Source of the DNA: Thiodubiliella sp900128405
Lineage (GTDB): Bacteria > Pseudomonadota > Gammaproteobacteria > PS1 > Pseudothioglobaceae
DNA: 64,000 nt
Direction of reading: 5' to 3'
NCBI GenBank assembly: GCA_963682085.1
Contig: OY821614.1
Coordinates: 372,001-436,000, forward strand
The translations under genes and the position numbers were made by a program. This document shows, piece after piece, positions 51,977 to 61,002 of this stretch. The notes below the pieces were generated by a model, which saw only the letters and a list, made by a program, of their open reading frames with translations, was not told the origin of the DNA and made no database searches. The stretch's first letter is position 1. Each line of letters starts with the position of its first letter.

Positions 51977-52908
51977 AAGACTTCTCTAATGACATACACT
52001 GCATCAACCAATTTAAAATGTGTATCAAAAATAAAGTTATGTTGTTTATTTAAATCATTTACCGTTGCCCAACGCTTAGGGCTGGCAAATAAGCTATCGC
52101 CAAAAAAACTAATGGTTTTAATATTGAGAGCACCCGCTAAATGCATTGGCCCCGTTGAGGTGCTAATTAACAATTCGCTATCCTTGATAAGATGGCAAAA
52201 ATCGAGTAGGGTAGGGGGCAGGTAAATTAAATCTTCTTTAGAGTTGAGTATTTGTAATTGGTTTTTTGTATTCAAATCATCAGGTCCAAATGTCCATACC
52301 ACTTGTGTATTATTTTGCTCTCTAACGGTGTTAGCCAGTTCAATATAATTTTCTAATGTTAAGTTGCCATCGCTGCTACCACCATAACCGGGATGTAAAA
52401 GCACAATTTTTTTATTGCCCAGTTGGTGTTTGTTTCTAAAATGGTTGTTTTTGGTAAGCGTTAATAACGGTGGCTTAAAGCTCAAGTTAATATCTTTATC
52501 TAATATTTTTGCCAAATCTAAATTATACAAAACTTCAGTTTTTTCAACTTGACTGCGTCTTTGTTTGAGGGTTTTATTAAAAAGAACTTGAGCTAATTTT
52601 GTTGCTGGTGCAATGCGTGTTTTAATGCGACTTAGTAACAAAATCCAACCTAATTGAGTATCGATAAATGCGCTGATACTTATCTCAATATTTGCCTTTT
52701 TTACTGCGTTTAATGTTTGTAAAAAATGATTTGTATCATACAAAATAACTTCATCAATAAAATCAACTTGTTCAGCCAATTCAAAATTAACCTTTGACAC
52801 TAAGGCAAAAACTTTGGCTTGTGGATAGTGCCTTTTAATGGTAAAAAACAAGGGTAGCGTGGTAATAAAATCACCAATTTTGTCGTGGCGAGTAATGAGA
52901 ATATTCAT
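51970..52908 (-). CDS. GT9 heptosyltransferase-like glycosyltransferase
   Basis: A 312-residue GT9 protein: N-terminal ITRHDKIGDFITTLPLFF, then VLLHPGYGGSSDGNLTLENY, and the donor-site STSTGPMHLAGALNIKTISFFGD followed by SPKRW. This resembles the WaaQ/OpsX branch that adds further heptoses or related sugars to the LPS core. Its start overlaps the end of the GT2 gene by 4 nt. Confidence 0.85.
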   Translation of the reverse strand: MNILITRHDKIGDFITTLPLFFTIKRHYPQAKVFALVSKVNFELAEQVDFIDEVILYDTNHFLQTLNAVKKANIEISISAFIDTQLGWILLLSRIKTRIAPATKLAQVLFNKTLKQRRSQVEKTEVLYNLDLAKILDKDINLSFKPPLLTLTKNNHFRNKHQLGNKKIVLLHPGYGGSSDGNLTLENYIELANTVREQNNTQVVWTFGPDDLNTKNQLQILNSKEDLIYLPPTLLDFCHLIKDSELLISTSTGPMHLAGALNIKTISFFGDSLFASPKRWATVNDLNKQHNFIFDTHFKLVDAVYVIREVLC

Positions 52909-53651
52909 TTTTTTCGATTAAGCTCATAAAGTTTAATGTATTTATAAAAATTAGTTGCCATATGGGAAAAGGCGATAACTAGACCTGCATACCCATCCAA
53001 AAAACCGCGCTTTAAAAAATAAGTTTTAAAGAACGAGAATCCACCATTGAGCACTGCCCTGATAGGTGATGAGGATTTTTTACCAATGTTGTCAAGTGCA
53101 AATTCACTAGAGTAGGTGTCTAATTTTTTAATAAAATCACTGATATTATTATATGGATAATGATTAACAAAACCAATTAAAGGCTTTATCTTCAATCCAT
53201 CAGACAATACTTTTTCATGCACTTTATTGTTATTAAATTGGGTTTTTTGACGACAATACAATCGCACAATTTTGTCATTATTCCAACAATGTTTAATGTG
53301 TTTTTGTTGGTAGAAGTTTTTCCTAAAAATTTGATAAACCGATGTCTTGTTTAAAGGTAAATTTTCTAAGTTAATTAAAAAATCAGCATCTACAACTTCA
53401 TCGGCATCTAATGACAGCACCCAGTCATTTTTGGCGTAAGTAGTGGCTTTATTCTTGGTCATCCCAAAGCCTAAAAAATCACCCTGAACAAGATTAACAT
53501 TTTTATATGACTTGGAAATTGCCAATGTGTTGTCCGTTGAGCCGTTGTCATATACTACTACATCAGAAAACTGAGAAAGTGCATCAAGTGTTGATTTAAT
53601 AGTTTTTTCGCCATTTTTAACAATAATAACAACCGATATATCATCTATCAT
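52905..53651 (-). CDS. waaE: GT2 glycosyltransferase, WaaE/KdtX-like
   Basis: A 248-residue family 2 glycosyltransferase. ISVVIIVKNGEKTI, VVYDNGSTDNT and the catalytic WVLSLDADEVV are intact, and KVHEKVLSDG plus NHYPYNNISDFIKKLDTYS follow the WaaE (LPS core beta-1,4-glucosyltransferase) pattern. It acts at the cytoplasmic side of the inner membrane. It overlaps both neighbours by 4 nt, typical of tight translational coupling. Confidence 0.82.
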   Translation of the reverse strand: MIDDISVVIIVKNGEKTIKSTLDALSQFSDVVVYDNGSTDNTLAISKSYKNVNLVQGDFLGFGMTKNKATTYAKNDWVLSLDADEVVDADFLINLENLPLNKTSVYQIFRKNFYQQKHIKHCWNNDKIVRLYCRQKTQFNNNKVHEKVLSDGLKIKPLIGFVNHYPYNNISDFIKKLDTYSSEFALDNIGKKSSSPIRAVLNGGFSFFKTYFLKRGFLDGYAGLVIAFSHMATNFYKYIKLYELNRKK

Positions 53652-54376
53652 AGTTTTAATACCCGCTTGATTTTGCGTTTTCGTATTTTTCGTGTTTTAT
53701 TTTGTTGATTATATTTAATGCCTAATTGCACAAAATTTTCTTCATTAAATTTTCCTAGTCTAGCATATGCCTTAAGTATAACGCTTAAATCAGTGTCATT
53801 TGCCCATAATTTATTAAAATTCTTAGCTCTGTCTTGTGAACTTAAGGTCTTAAAATGCATTCTATTAATGTCAATAATTTTAAATTCATAACATTGATTA
53901 TTTTGTTTAATCAAAATATTACCGGGTGACAAATCTCGGTGAAAAATATTGTGCTGATGTAATTGATAAACAAATGCGGCAAATTGTTCGAAAATCGTTT
54001 GTTTATTCGGATGATTTTTAAACAAAGGTGCTTGCATATTAAAATCAGCTTCAAGTTTTTGACAAATTAAATAACTTTTGCCGAGCAATGGCTGAAAATA
54101 TTCAATTCTGGCAATAACTTTGGGTGTGAATTTGGCAATTTTTAGACCATATTCATAGGCCCGCCGAGCTTTAGATTTTTTTAAATAAGTGTAAATAAAA
54201 CCACGAAACCAGCCAAGTTGCTTGTATGATTTAACCACAAGCGTCTCATTGTTAAACTCAACTTCTTTGATTATGTTTCTATCATTGTGTAATATGGTGT
54301 TACTTTGTGCAAAATAATGCTCTATTTCATTAGCCAAAGGTTGGTAATTAGAGTGAATTAGTTGTTGTTTAACCAC
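53648..54376 (-). CDS. LPS core sugar kinase (Kdo/heptose kinase-like)
   Basis: A 242-residue protein-kinase-fold enzyme. ETLVVKSYK gives the ATP-binding lysine, FHRDLSPGNILI the catalytic loop (HRD) and FKIIDINRM the metal-binding Asp. Such small kinases in core clusters (InaA/WaaP/KdkA group) phosphorylate Kdo or heptose in the inner core; which one cannot be decided. It starts with GTG and is the first gene of the reverse operon, divergent from the gene at 54444. Confidence 0.78.
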   Translation of the reverse strand: MVKQQLIHSNYQPLANEIEHYFAQSNTILHNDRNIIKEVEFNNETLVVKSYKQLGWFRGFIYTYLKKSKARRAYEYGLKIAKFTPKVIARIEYFQPLLGKSYLICQKLEADFNMQAPLFKNHPNKQTIFEQFAAFVYQLHQHNIFHRDLSPGNILIKQNNQCYEFKIIDINRMHFKTLSSQDRAKNFNKLWANDTDLSVILKAYARLGKFNEENFVQLGIKYNQQNKTRKIRKRKIKRVLKL

Positions 54377-54443
54377 ATTTATAAATGATTTGAAAATTCT
54401 TATTTTAATGTATAATTACTGTCATTTAATTATAAAAATATTA

Positions 54444-55223
54444 ATGTCATTATTAGCCTTAATTTGCAATAGAATTTCAAAACTTATTGGCAATATGAGT
54501 AAAGTATTAATCGGTTATCCTTTCCATTTTTTTTGGCCTAAAAAACGCTTTACTATACCTAAATACAGTAAAGCATTTGTCCAAGGTAAAAAACAGATTG
54601 TCCCTAAAAAGATTTGGCAAACCAATTATACTAATAAAGTTAGTTTACCAGTCTATTTGAATTACTTATTTAATCGGTTAATGAGCCTTAGTTACGACTA
54701 TCATTATGTTAGCACCGAGGATCGCCTTGTTTTTATTCAAGAAAATTCGGCCACTGATATAGTTAAAGCCTACCAGCGCTTAAATGATGGTGCCGCACAA
54801 GCTGACCTCTGGCGATTATTAGTATTGCAACATTTTGGCGGTATTTATCTGGATATTGATGCACATCTTGTTTTTCCGTTGTCAGGTATTATTAATAAAA
54901 CAGATCGAGAGCTGTTTATTCTCAAAGGAAACAGCAATACACACACTAATTATTTTATTGCATCTCAGGCGAACCATTCAATCCTAGAGAAAGCCATTGA
55001 GATTATTTTAGCAAATATTAATAGTAATAAAATTGTCGGTGTTTTTTCATTGACTGGACCCGTTCCTTTTAGTGATGCGATTAAACAAAGCAAACTTTCA
55101 GTTAATGACAAGTCATATCGTTATGTTTGCATTCAAGGTGATTTTACTAATGAGTATTTTCAGTATATTGACAAACCTAGAGGAAAATGGACACACAAAA
55201 AACCCAGTGAAATTTTAAAATGA
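54444..55223 (+). CDS. GT32-like glycosyltransferase with DXD motif
   Basis: The region KKIWQTNYTNKV, then AQADLWRLLVLQHFGGIYLDIDAHLVFPL is the signature of sugar-binding DXD glycosyltransferases (Och1/capsular type), here ~259 residues. The frame extends back to TTG 54390, but a TTGAAA-(15 nt)-TATAAT promoter-like pair covers 54390-54416, so a start at ATG 54444 (MSLLALICNRI) is preferred; ATG 54408 or 54495 are alternatives. A hydrophobic N-terminal stretch may anchor it to the membrane. Role in LPS core or surface glycan synthesis is inferred from the neighbours. Its stop overlaps gmhB by 4 nt. Confidence 0.75.
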   Translation: MSLLALICNRISKLIGNMSKVLIGYPFHFFWPKKRFTIPKYSKAFVQGKKQIVPKKIWQTNYTNKVSLPVYLNYLFNRLMSLSYDYHYVSTEDRLVFIQENSATDIVKAYQRLNDGAAQADLWRLLVLQHFGGIYLDIDAHLVFPLSGIINKTDRELFILKGNSNTHTNYFIASQANHSILEKAIEIILANINSNKIVGVFSLTGPVPFSDAIKQSKLSVNDKSYRYVCIQGDFTNEYFQYIDKPRGKWTHKKPSEILK

Positions 55224-55738
55224 GAGTGGTCTTTCTTGACCGTGATGGTGTAATTAACCAAGAAGTTGGTTATTTGTATAAAATTGAAGATTTTGTGTTT
55301 ATTGATGGTGTATTTTCTGCTTGTCAAATGTTTCAAAAATTAGGCTTTAAAATCATTGTTATTACTAATCAATCAGGTATTGCCAGAGGGTATTACAATA
55401 GAAGTGATTTTGACAAACTTAATGCTTGGATGGTGAATGAGTTTAAGCAAAATAAAGTTGATATTTTAGATGTATTTTATTGTCCACATGCACCAGAAGA
55501 TGAATGTCATTGCCGAAAACCTAAGGCGGGTATGTTTACGGATGCACAGAAAAAATATCCTATTGATGCACTTAATTCTTGGATGATTGGTGACAAAGAA
55601 AATGACATTACTGCGGCAAAGGTAGCAGGAATAAAAAATACAGTTTTAGTCAGAAGTGGTCATAAAATCGATGAAAAAGATTCAAATGCTCGATTTATTC
55701 TTGATTCGATTGAACAAGTTGTATCAGTAATTCTTTAG
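55220..55738 (+). CDS. gmhB: D-glycero-beta-D-manno-heptose-1,7-bisphosphate 7-phosphatase
   Basis: GmhB removes the 7-phosphate between the two HldE reactions in ADP-heptose synthesis. The 172-residue HAD phosphatase has FLDRDGVINQEVGY (motif I), VITNQSGIARGYY (motif II), the zinc-binding CPHAPEDECHCRKPKAGM loop specific to the GmhB/HisB group, and MIGDKENDITAA (motif IV). It completes the hldD-hldE-gmhA pathway encoded 26 kb upstream. It is coupled to the GT32-like gene by ATGA, and its 3' end overlaps the convergent waaC by 44 bp. Confidence 0.93.
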   Translation: MRVVFLDRDGVINQEVGYLYKIEDFVFIDGVFSACQMFQKLGFKIIVITNQSGIARGYYNRSDFDKLNAWMVNEFKQNKVDILDVFYCPHAPEDECHCRKPKAGMFTDAQKKYPIDALNSWMIGDKENDITAAKVAGIKNTVLVRSGHKIDEKDSNARFILDSIEQVVSVIL

Positions 55739-56714
55739 TTTTTAATACAATTTCAGAAACCTTAATATCCTGAATTGAAAAATCATTTTTATCAATCTTA
55801 TTTGGATTGACCGATGAGTTTGAAGCAATCACATGGTTAATATTCGTTAGATAAGTATTGCGATAACTGGGCGTGGATCCAAACAGAGTAATAGAGGGAA
55901 TATTAAGCGCCCATGCCATGTGTACTGGGCCCGTATCGCCACCAATCACCATATCCATTTGTCCGATGATTGCCTTTAATTCATCCAATGATACCTTGTC
56001 AATAAGAGCTACTTTTGGGGCAATATTTTGTATTTTTTCAGCCATCAACCTTTCTTTTTCATTGCCCCATAAGAGGGTAATATTAGCATCTAACGCCTGA
56101 GCCAATTGCCCAAATTTTTCAACTGGATAAATCTTAGATGCAAATGAAGCGCCCGGTACAAAAGCAATATTTGCCTTGCCATTTTGTAAAAAGCAAGGCT
56201 TAATCTTACTGTTAAAATGCAAAAACGGCTGTTTGTTTAAAATGTTATCATGCGAAATAGGCACCGCTAAAGCACTAGAAATGAGAAATGCATTGCGCTT
56301 AATTACATTTTCAGAATATTTTATATAACAAGTGTCAGAATAAAAAAACGCCGCAAAACCCTCACGCAAAGCAGCTTTGTCAAAGCCAAAAGTTTTATCT
56401 GATGGAATAATTTTAGCAACAACAGCCGATTTTATCAGCCCTTGCATATCAATCACAATATCGTATTTTTTAAGTTTTTTAAGTTTTTTTAAGGTCTGGA
56501 ACAGTAATTTAAAAGACTTGTCTAGTTTTGCTCTTTTGATGCTTACCGTATGAATTTTATTAATATCAGGATTACTAATCAAAACATCTTTAAAACCCTC
56601 TTCCACCACCCAATCAATAGTCGAATTTGGTAAATGCCGCTTAATAAATTGCAACACAATCATAGCGTGAACAATGTCACCTAAAGCGGAAAGTTTAACG
56701 ATAGCAATTCTCAT
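55695..56714 (-). CDS. waaC: LPS heptosyltransferase I
   Basis: WaaC adds the first heptose to Kdo in the LPS inner core. The 339-residue GT9 protein opens with IVKLSALGDIVHAMIVL, includes IDWVVEEGF, IDMQGLIKSA and FGFDKAALREGFAAFFY (a WaaC-specific stretch), ANIAFVPGASFASKIYP, and the donor-site GGDTGPVHMAWALNIPSITLFGSTP. Length is typical (~320-340). Its 3' end overlaps gmhB on the opposite strand, so the two mRNAs are complementary over 44 nt. Confidence 0.93.
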   Translation of the reverse strand: MRIAIVKLSALGDIVHAMIVLQFIKRHLPNSTIDWVVEEGFKDVLISNPDINKIHTVSIKRAKLDKSFKLLFQTLKKLKKLKKYDIVIDMQGLIKSAVVAKIIPSDKTFGFDKAALREGFAAFFYSDTCYIKYSENVIKRNAFLISSALAVPISHDNILNKQPFLHFNSKIKPCFLQNGKANIAFVPGASFASKIYPVEKFGQLAQALDANITLLWGNEKERLMAEKIQNIAPKVALIDKVSLDELKAIIGQMDMVIGGDTGPVHMAWALNIPSITLFGSTPSYRNTYLTNINHVIASNSSVNPNKIDKNDFSIQDIKVSEIVLKTKELLIQLVQSNQE

Positions 56715-56830
56715 TAGTGTATTTTATTGATAATGTTTAACTTGTGTTGGCGATATTCTAAAGATTTAAATGTATTTATACAGAAGTTTTAGCGATAGAT
56801 TATCCTTTATAATGGCAACAAATTATATTT

Positions 56831-57022
56831 AGAGAATTTTGCATAAATATAGATAATTAGAAAAATTCAATTTTTGCCTAATTGGTGATTTATTTAAACC
56901 TTGTTCTAGCAAAGTTAAGGTTGGACTTACCCTTCTAGAGAACTGCTGAGTATTTCTGGAAAAATTGCTAAGTAGGTGAAGGGTGGATTCTTGATAATTA
57001 CTTGTATTTATGTAAAGATCTC
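56831..57022. mobile_element. MITE-like element (diverged full-length copy)
   Basis: The ends AGAGAATTTTGCATAAATAT and, on the reverse strand, GAGATCTTTACATAAATAC match the termini of the 37557 element. The inner AAACCTTGTTCTAGC block is present. It is about 30 bp longer than the 37-kb copy because of extra central sequence. Confidence 0.7.
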
Positions 57023-57045
57023 ATTTGGTTAGATATTTGGCAAAT

Positions 57046-57162
57046 TCAACCTATAAGTGCAACACTTTCATTTAAAAAATAGTCTTCGCCAGTTAACTGC
57101 ACAAAGACTCTAAATGGGGTTTTGCATCCCAAGCACTTTCTAGGTCTATTACTCATTAAATT
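57046..57162 (-). mobile_element. IS30-type transposase C-terminal remnant
   Basis: The reverse strand reads NLMSNRPRKCLGCKTPFRVF, then VQLTGEDYFLNESVALIG and a stop: the C terminus of an IS30-family transposase with its NRPRKCLG hallmark. The rest of the gene is absent, with an in-frame stop just upstream. Confidence 0.78.
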
Positions 57163-57230
57163 GACTGACTAACGAGTGTTACACTTATGATGTGAATTCA
57201 AGATTTTAAAGATTTGAATATATTTGATAT

Positions 57231-57321
57231 TTTTGTGCAAATATGAACAATTGTCCACTTGATAAAATCATTAAGTCGATAAAAATTGAATTTTACTAAT
57301 CATTTATATTTTATACAAAGA
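57231..57321. mobile_element. Short MITE derivative upstream of rmlA
   Basis: Both termini are recognisable (TTTGTGCAAATATGAACAAT on the left, AATCATTTATATTTTATACAAAG on the right) but the centre is deleted, leaving about 90 bp. It supplies the sequence just upstream of rmlA and creates a spurious 22-codon extension of that frame. Confidence 0.55.
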
Positions 57322-57351
57322 ACTTGGATAAAAAATGTAAAATACTACACT

Positions 57352-58230
57352 ATGAAAGGAATTATATTAGCTGGCGGTTCTGGAACCCGCCTTTACCCCA
57401 TAACCCAATGTGTTTCTAAGCAACTAATGCCTATTTACGACAAGCCAATGATTTATTATCCGTTGTCAGTGTTAATGTTGGCTGGTATTCAGGAGGTATT
57501 GATCATCTCTACTCCAGAAGACTTGCCTAGATTTGAGCAATTGTTGGGTAACGGTTTTAGTATTGGCATGAAATTTGAGTATGTTGTTCAGCCATCGCCA
57601 GATGGGCTAGCACAGGCATTTATATTGGGAAAAGACTTTATTGATGATGATGATGTTTGTCTGATTTTGGGTGATAATATTTATTATGGACATGGACTTC
57701 CAGAAATGTTACGATCTGCTATTGAGAATGCAAAAAATAATATTTCAACAGTATTTGGCTATCATGTACATGATCCTGAGCGCTATGGTGTAGTGGCATT
57801 TGATGAAGTAGGTAGGGTGCTCAGTATTGAGGAAAAACCTAGCCAACCCAAAAGCAACTACGCAGTAACGGGATTATATTTTTATCCAAATAATGTGGTT
57901 AAAAAATCCACAAAAATTAAGCCATCTGAGCGAGGTGAGTTGGAAATCACTGCGGTTAACCAAATGTATCTTAAAGAAAATAAACTTTGTGTTGAGCTTA
58001 TGGGTAGGGGGTATGCTTGGCTTGATACAGGCACGCATGAAAGTTTACTTGAAGCCTCAAATTTCATTGAAACTATTGAAAATCGCCAAGGATTAAAAAT
58101 ATCTTGTATTGAAGAAATTGCATATGAAATGGGATATATTGACAAGGAGCAACTTTTAAAACTTGCGGAGCCTTTGACAAAAAATCAATACGGACAGTAT
58201 TTGATAAAAAGAGCAAATAATGTTATTTGA
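57352..58230 (+). CDS. rmlA: Glucose-1-phosphate thymidylyltransferase
   Basis: RmlA makes dTDP-glucose from dTTP and glucose 1-phosphate, the entry to dTDP-deoxysugars for O-antigen. The 292-residue protein begins MKGIILAGGSGTRLYP (nucleotide-binding signature) and has QLMPIYDKPMIYYPLS, LILGDNIYYGHG (metal-binding Asp), VAFDEVGRVLSIEEKP, ELEITAVNQMY and GYAWLDTGTHESL. The ATG at 57352 is chosen because the conserved sequence starts there; the frame's extension to 57286 runs through a MITE fragment. It overlaps rmlC by 11 nt. Confidence 0.96.
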   Translation: MKGIILAGGSGTRLYPITQCVSKQLMPIYDKPMIYYPLSVLMLAGIQEVLIISTPEDLPRFEQLLGNGFSIGMKFEYVVQPSPDGLAQAFILGKDFIDDDDVCLILGDNIYYGHGLPEMLRSAIENAKNNISTVFGYHVHDPERYGVVAFDEVGRVLSIEEKPSQPKSNYAVTGLYFYPNNVVKKSTKIKPSERGELEITAVNQMYLKENKLCVELMGRGYAWLDTGTHESLLEASNFIETIENRQGLKISCIEEIAYEMGYIDKEQLLKLAEPLTKNQYGQYLIKRANNVI

Positions 58231-58759
58231 GCGCTTAGAAATATCAGATATTGTTCTTATCAAACCAATCATTCATAGCGATGATCGTGGTTATTTTTTA
58301 GAAACATTTAGACAAGATTTTCTTGAAGATTTTATCGGTGAAAAGATCAATTTTATTCAAGATAACGAATCCAAGTCTAACAAAGGTGTTTTGAGAGGTT
58401 TGCATTATCAGTTGCCTCCCTACGAGCAAGCAAAACTTGTTCGGGTAATTGAAGGCAGTGTGTTGGATGTAGTGGTTGATATTAGGAAATTTAGTCCAAC
58501 TTTTGGTAATAGCGTTACAGTAGAATTAAGCGATAGAAACAAACATCAACTTTTTATTCCCAAGGGTTTTGCACATGGTTTTGTTGTGCTAAGTGATGAG
58601 GCAATTTTTGCTTATAAAGTTGATAATGCTTATAGTTCAGAACTTGAAAAAGGTATTATTTTTAATGATAAAGTGTTAAATATTGATTGGATTTTGCCAA
58701 AAAATCAGTTGAAATTGTCTGATAAAGATAAAGATTTGCAAGAATTTAAAGAATTATGA
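58220..58759 (+). CDS. rmlC: dTDP-4-dehydrorhamnose 3,5-epimerase
   Basis: A 179-residue cupin of the usual size. SDDRGYFLETFRQDF at the N terminus, the catalytic-His segment GVLRGLHYQLPPYEQAKLV, VVVDIRKFSPTFG, IPKGFAHGFVVLSD and the later tyrosine region FAYKVDNAYSSE are typical RmlC. It epimerises dTDP-4-keto-6-deoxyglucose at C3 and C5. The product normally goes to RmlD for dTDP-rhamnose, but no rmlD lies in this window. It overlaps the aminotransferase gene by 4 nt. Confidence 0.93.
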   Translation: MLFERLEISDIVLIKPIIHSDDRGYFLETFRQDFLEDFIGEKINFIQDNESKSNKGVLRGLHYQLPPYEQAKLVRVIEGSVLDVVVDIRKFSPTFGNSVTVELSDRNKHQLFIPKGFAHGFVVLSDEAIFAYKVDNAYSSELEKGIIFNDKVLNIDWILPKNQLKLSDKDKDLQEFKEL

Positions 58760-59892
58760 TAAATCTATTTCAGCCAAATCTTGGCAATGATGAATTGACA
58801 TTAATTACAGATGTGTTTAGCAGTAATTGGCTTGGAAAAGGTAAGGTTGTTAAAGATTTTGAAGAAGAATTTGCCAATAGTTTGTCAAGTAATTCTAATC
58901 ATTTTTTATCAACTACAAGTTGTACTGAGGTGATATTTTTATCTACCAAACTATTTAATTTTGTTAAAGGTGATGAAATTATTGTGCCTGCTATTTCTTT
59001 TCCGTCTATTGGTAGTGCTATTGTTGAGTCTGGTGCAAAAATTGTTTTTTGTGATGTTGGTAAGCGCTCTCTCAATGTGAGAGCAAAAGATATTCAAAAA
59101 GTTTTGTCTGATAAAACCAAGGCTGTTTATATTACACATTATGGTGGTGTGCCTTGCGATATGGATAAGATTGTCCAGTTGTGCAATCGACATAAAGTAT
59201 TAATTATTGAAGATTCTGCCTGTGCAGTGCGTAGTTTTTATAAAGGACGGGCTTGTGGTACGATTGGCGATATGGGCATGTGGTCATTTGATGCCATGAA
59301 GGCCCTTTCAACTGCTGATGGTGGAATGATGTATATCAAAAATTCTAATAAACGCATAGAGGCAGAAGAGAGTTTATATCTTGGATTGCCAGTAAAAAGT
59401 AAAAGCGGGCTCGATTCATCATCAGATAGTGCCAATTGGTGGGAATTTGAAATGAATAGAACGGGTAGGCGTGCCATTATGAACAATGTTACTGCAGCTA
59501 TGGGATTGTCTCAGTTAAATAAATTAGATGATTTTATTAATCGACGTAAAAGTATTTATACAGAATATATAGAAGCATTAAAAAATATTGGCGATATTCA
59601 GTTGCCACCAGTGCCTGATTTTAAGCATACATCTTCTTATTATTTTTTTTGGATTCAAACTAAGTATCGCGATGAATTGGCAAAGTTTTTATTGAATAAG
59701 GGCATATACACAACTTTTAGATATTGGCCACTCAATAAAATTGAATTATTTTCTGAATATTTAGGTAATGAGTGCCCAAACTCTGATTATGCGGCTTCAC
59801 ATACGCTTAATATCCCTCTACATCAATCTTTATCGGACAAGGATGTTAATTTAATTATAAGTAGTATCAAGGTATTTTATGCACAACAATAA
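58756..59892 (+). CDS. DegT/DnrJ/EryC1-family sugar aminotransferase
   Basis: A 378-residue PLP-dependent aminotransferase. Signatures are IIVPAISFPSIGSAIV, YITHYGGVPCDM, IEDSACAVRSFYKGR, and WSFDAMKALSTADGGMM with the PLP lysine; the C-terminal part has YYFFWIQTKY and the IYTTFRYWPLN substrate loop. This family transaminates keto-sugar nucleotides. Between rmlC and rmlB, the likely substrate is a dTDP-4-keto- or 3-keto-6-deoxyhexose, giving an amino-deoxysugar for the O-antigen. The exact position of amination cannot be read from sequence. It overlaps rmlB by 14 nt. Confidence 0.88.
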   Translation: MINLFQPNLGNDELTLITDVFSSNWLGKGKVVKDFEEEFANSLSSNSNHFLSTTSCTEVIFLSTKLFNFVKGDEIIVPAISFPSIGSAIVESGAKIVFCDVGKRSLNVRAKDIQKVLSDKTKAVYITHYGGVPCDMDKIVQLCNRHKVLIIEDSACAVRSFYKGRACGTIGDMGMWSFDAMKALSTADGGMMYIKNSNKRIEAEESLYLGLPVKSKSGLDSSSDSANWWEFEMNRTGRRAIMNNVTAAMGLSQLNKLDDFINRRKSIYTEYIEALKNIGDIQLPPVPDFKHTSSYYFFWIQTKYRDELAKFLLNKGIYTTFRYWPLNKIELFSEYLGNECPNSDYAASHTLNIPLHQSLSDKDVNLIISSIKVFYAQQ

Positions 59893-60976
59893 AAAGTTAC
59901 TTATCACAGGCGGTGCGGGTTTTATTGGGTCAGCGGTTATTCGTCATATTGTTAATAATACGAATCATAGTGTTGTAAATATTGATAAACTTACCTATGC
60001 AGGAAATTTAGAATCATTATCCTCAGTTGAGGATAATGATAGATATGCATTTGAAAGAGCAGATATTTGTGATGCAACAACCATCAAGCGCATATTTTCC
60101 GAGCATCAGCCTGATATTGTTATGCATCTTGCAGCAGAATCCCATGTTGACCGTTCAATTGATGGGCCAGGTGAGTTTATTCAAACCAATATTGTTGGCA
60201 CTTATGTTCTGCTTGAAGCTGCTAAAGATTATTGGTCTGCCTTAATAGGTAGCAAGAAAAATAATTTTAAATTCCATCATGTGTCAACTGATGAAGTATA
60301 TGGTGATTTAAAAGGGGCGGATGATTTATTTACAGAAGAAACACCTTATGCACCAAGTTCGCCATATTCAGCTACCAAAGCCAGTTCAGATCATTTAGTG
60401 CGTGCGTGGCAGCGCACTTTTAAGTTTCCAACGCTCATTACTAACTGCTCAAATAATTATGGGTCTTATCAATTTCCCGAAAAACTTATTCCGCTTATTA
60501 TTCTTAATGCACTAGAAGGCAAAGATTTGCCAATTTATGGCAATGGCAAGCAGATAAGAGATTGGCTTTATGTAGATGATCATGTAAGTGCGTTACTCCA
60601 TGTTGCTTTAACAGGTAAAATTGGCGAAACCTACAATATTGGCGGACACAATGAATTGCAAAATATTGATGTAGTCAAAAGTATTTGTAGTATTCTTGAC
60701 GATTTGGCGCCGAGCAAGCACAGTAATATTGCAAAATATCAGCAACTAATTACTTATGTTGATGATAGGGCCGGGCATGACATTAGATACGCCATTGACG
60801 CCACTAAAATTGCCAATAAACTTAATTGGACACCGGATGAAACTTTTGAGACAGGTATTAGAAAAACAGTGCAATGGTATCTAGATAATGCCACTTGGTG
60901 TGAACATGTTAAAGATGGTAGTTACCAAGGTGAAAGATTAGGGGTAACAAAAAACGGGGTAAAGGGTTTGGTATAA
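59879..60976 (+). CDS. rmlB: dTDP-glucose 4,6-dehydratase
   Basis: RmlB converts dTDP-glucose to dTDP-4-keto-6-deoxyglucose. In the 365-residue SDR protein: ITGGAGFIGSAVIRHI, NIDKLTYAGNLESL, HLAAESHVDRSIDGP, VSTDEVYGDL with catalytic Asp-Glu, YSATKASSDHLVRAW (YxxxK), NCSNNYGSYQFPEKLIP and RDWLYVDDH. All catalytic residues are present. It is the last of four tightly overlapping genes rmlA-rmlC-aminotransferase-rmlB. Confidence 0.96.
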   Translation: MHNNKKLLITGGAGFIGSAVIRHIVNNTNHSVVNIDKLTYAGNLESLSSVEDNDRYAFERADICDATTIKRIFSEHQPDIVMHLAAESHVDRSIDGPGEFIQTNIVGTYVLLEAAKDYWSALIGSKKNNFKFHHVSTDEVYGDLKGADDLFTEETPYAPSSPYSATKASSDHLVRAWQRTFKFPTLITNCSNNYGSYQFPEKLIPLIILNALEGKDLPIYGNGKQIRDWLYVDDHVSALLHVALTGKIGETYNIGGHNELQNIDVVKSICSILDDLAPSKHSNIAKYQQLITYVDDRAGHDIRYAIDATKIANKLNWTPDETFETGIRKTVQWYLDNATWCEHVKDGSYQGERLGVTKNGVKGLV

Positions 60977-61002
60977 TTTTAAGCATATATTCCATTATCA
61001 AG

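Larger units (their letters stand above)
56715..57351. other. 637-bp gap upstream of rmlA, filled with mobile-element debris
   Basis: It contains a full-length MITE-like element (56831-57022), an IS30 transposase tail on the reverse strand (57046-57162) and a short MITE derivative (57231-57321) ending about 30 bp before rmlA. No intact gene is present. Confidence 0.75.
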
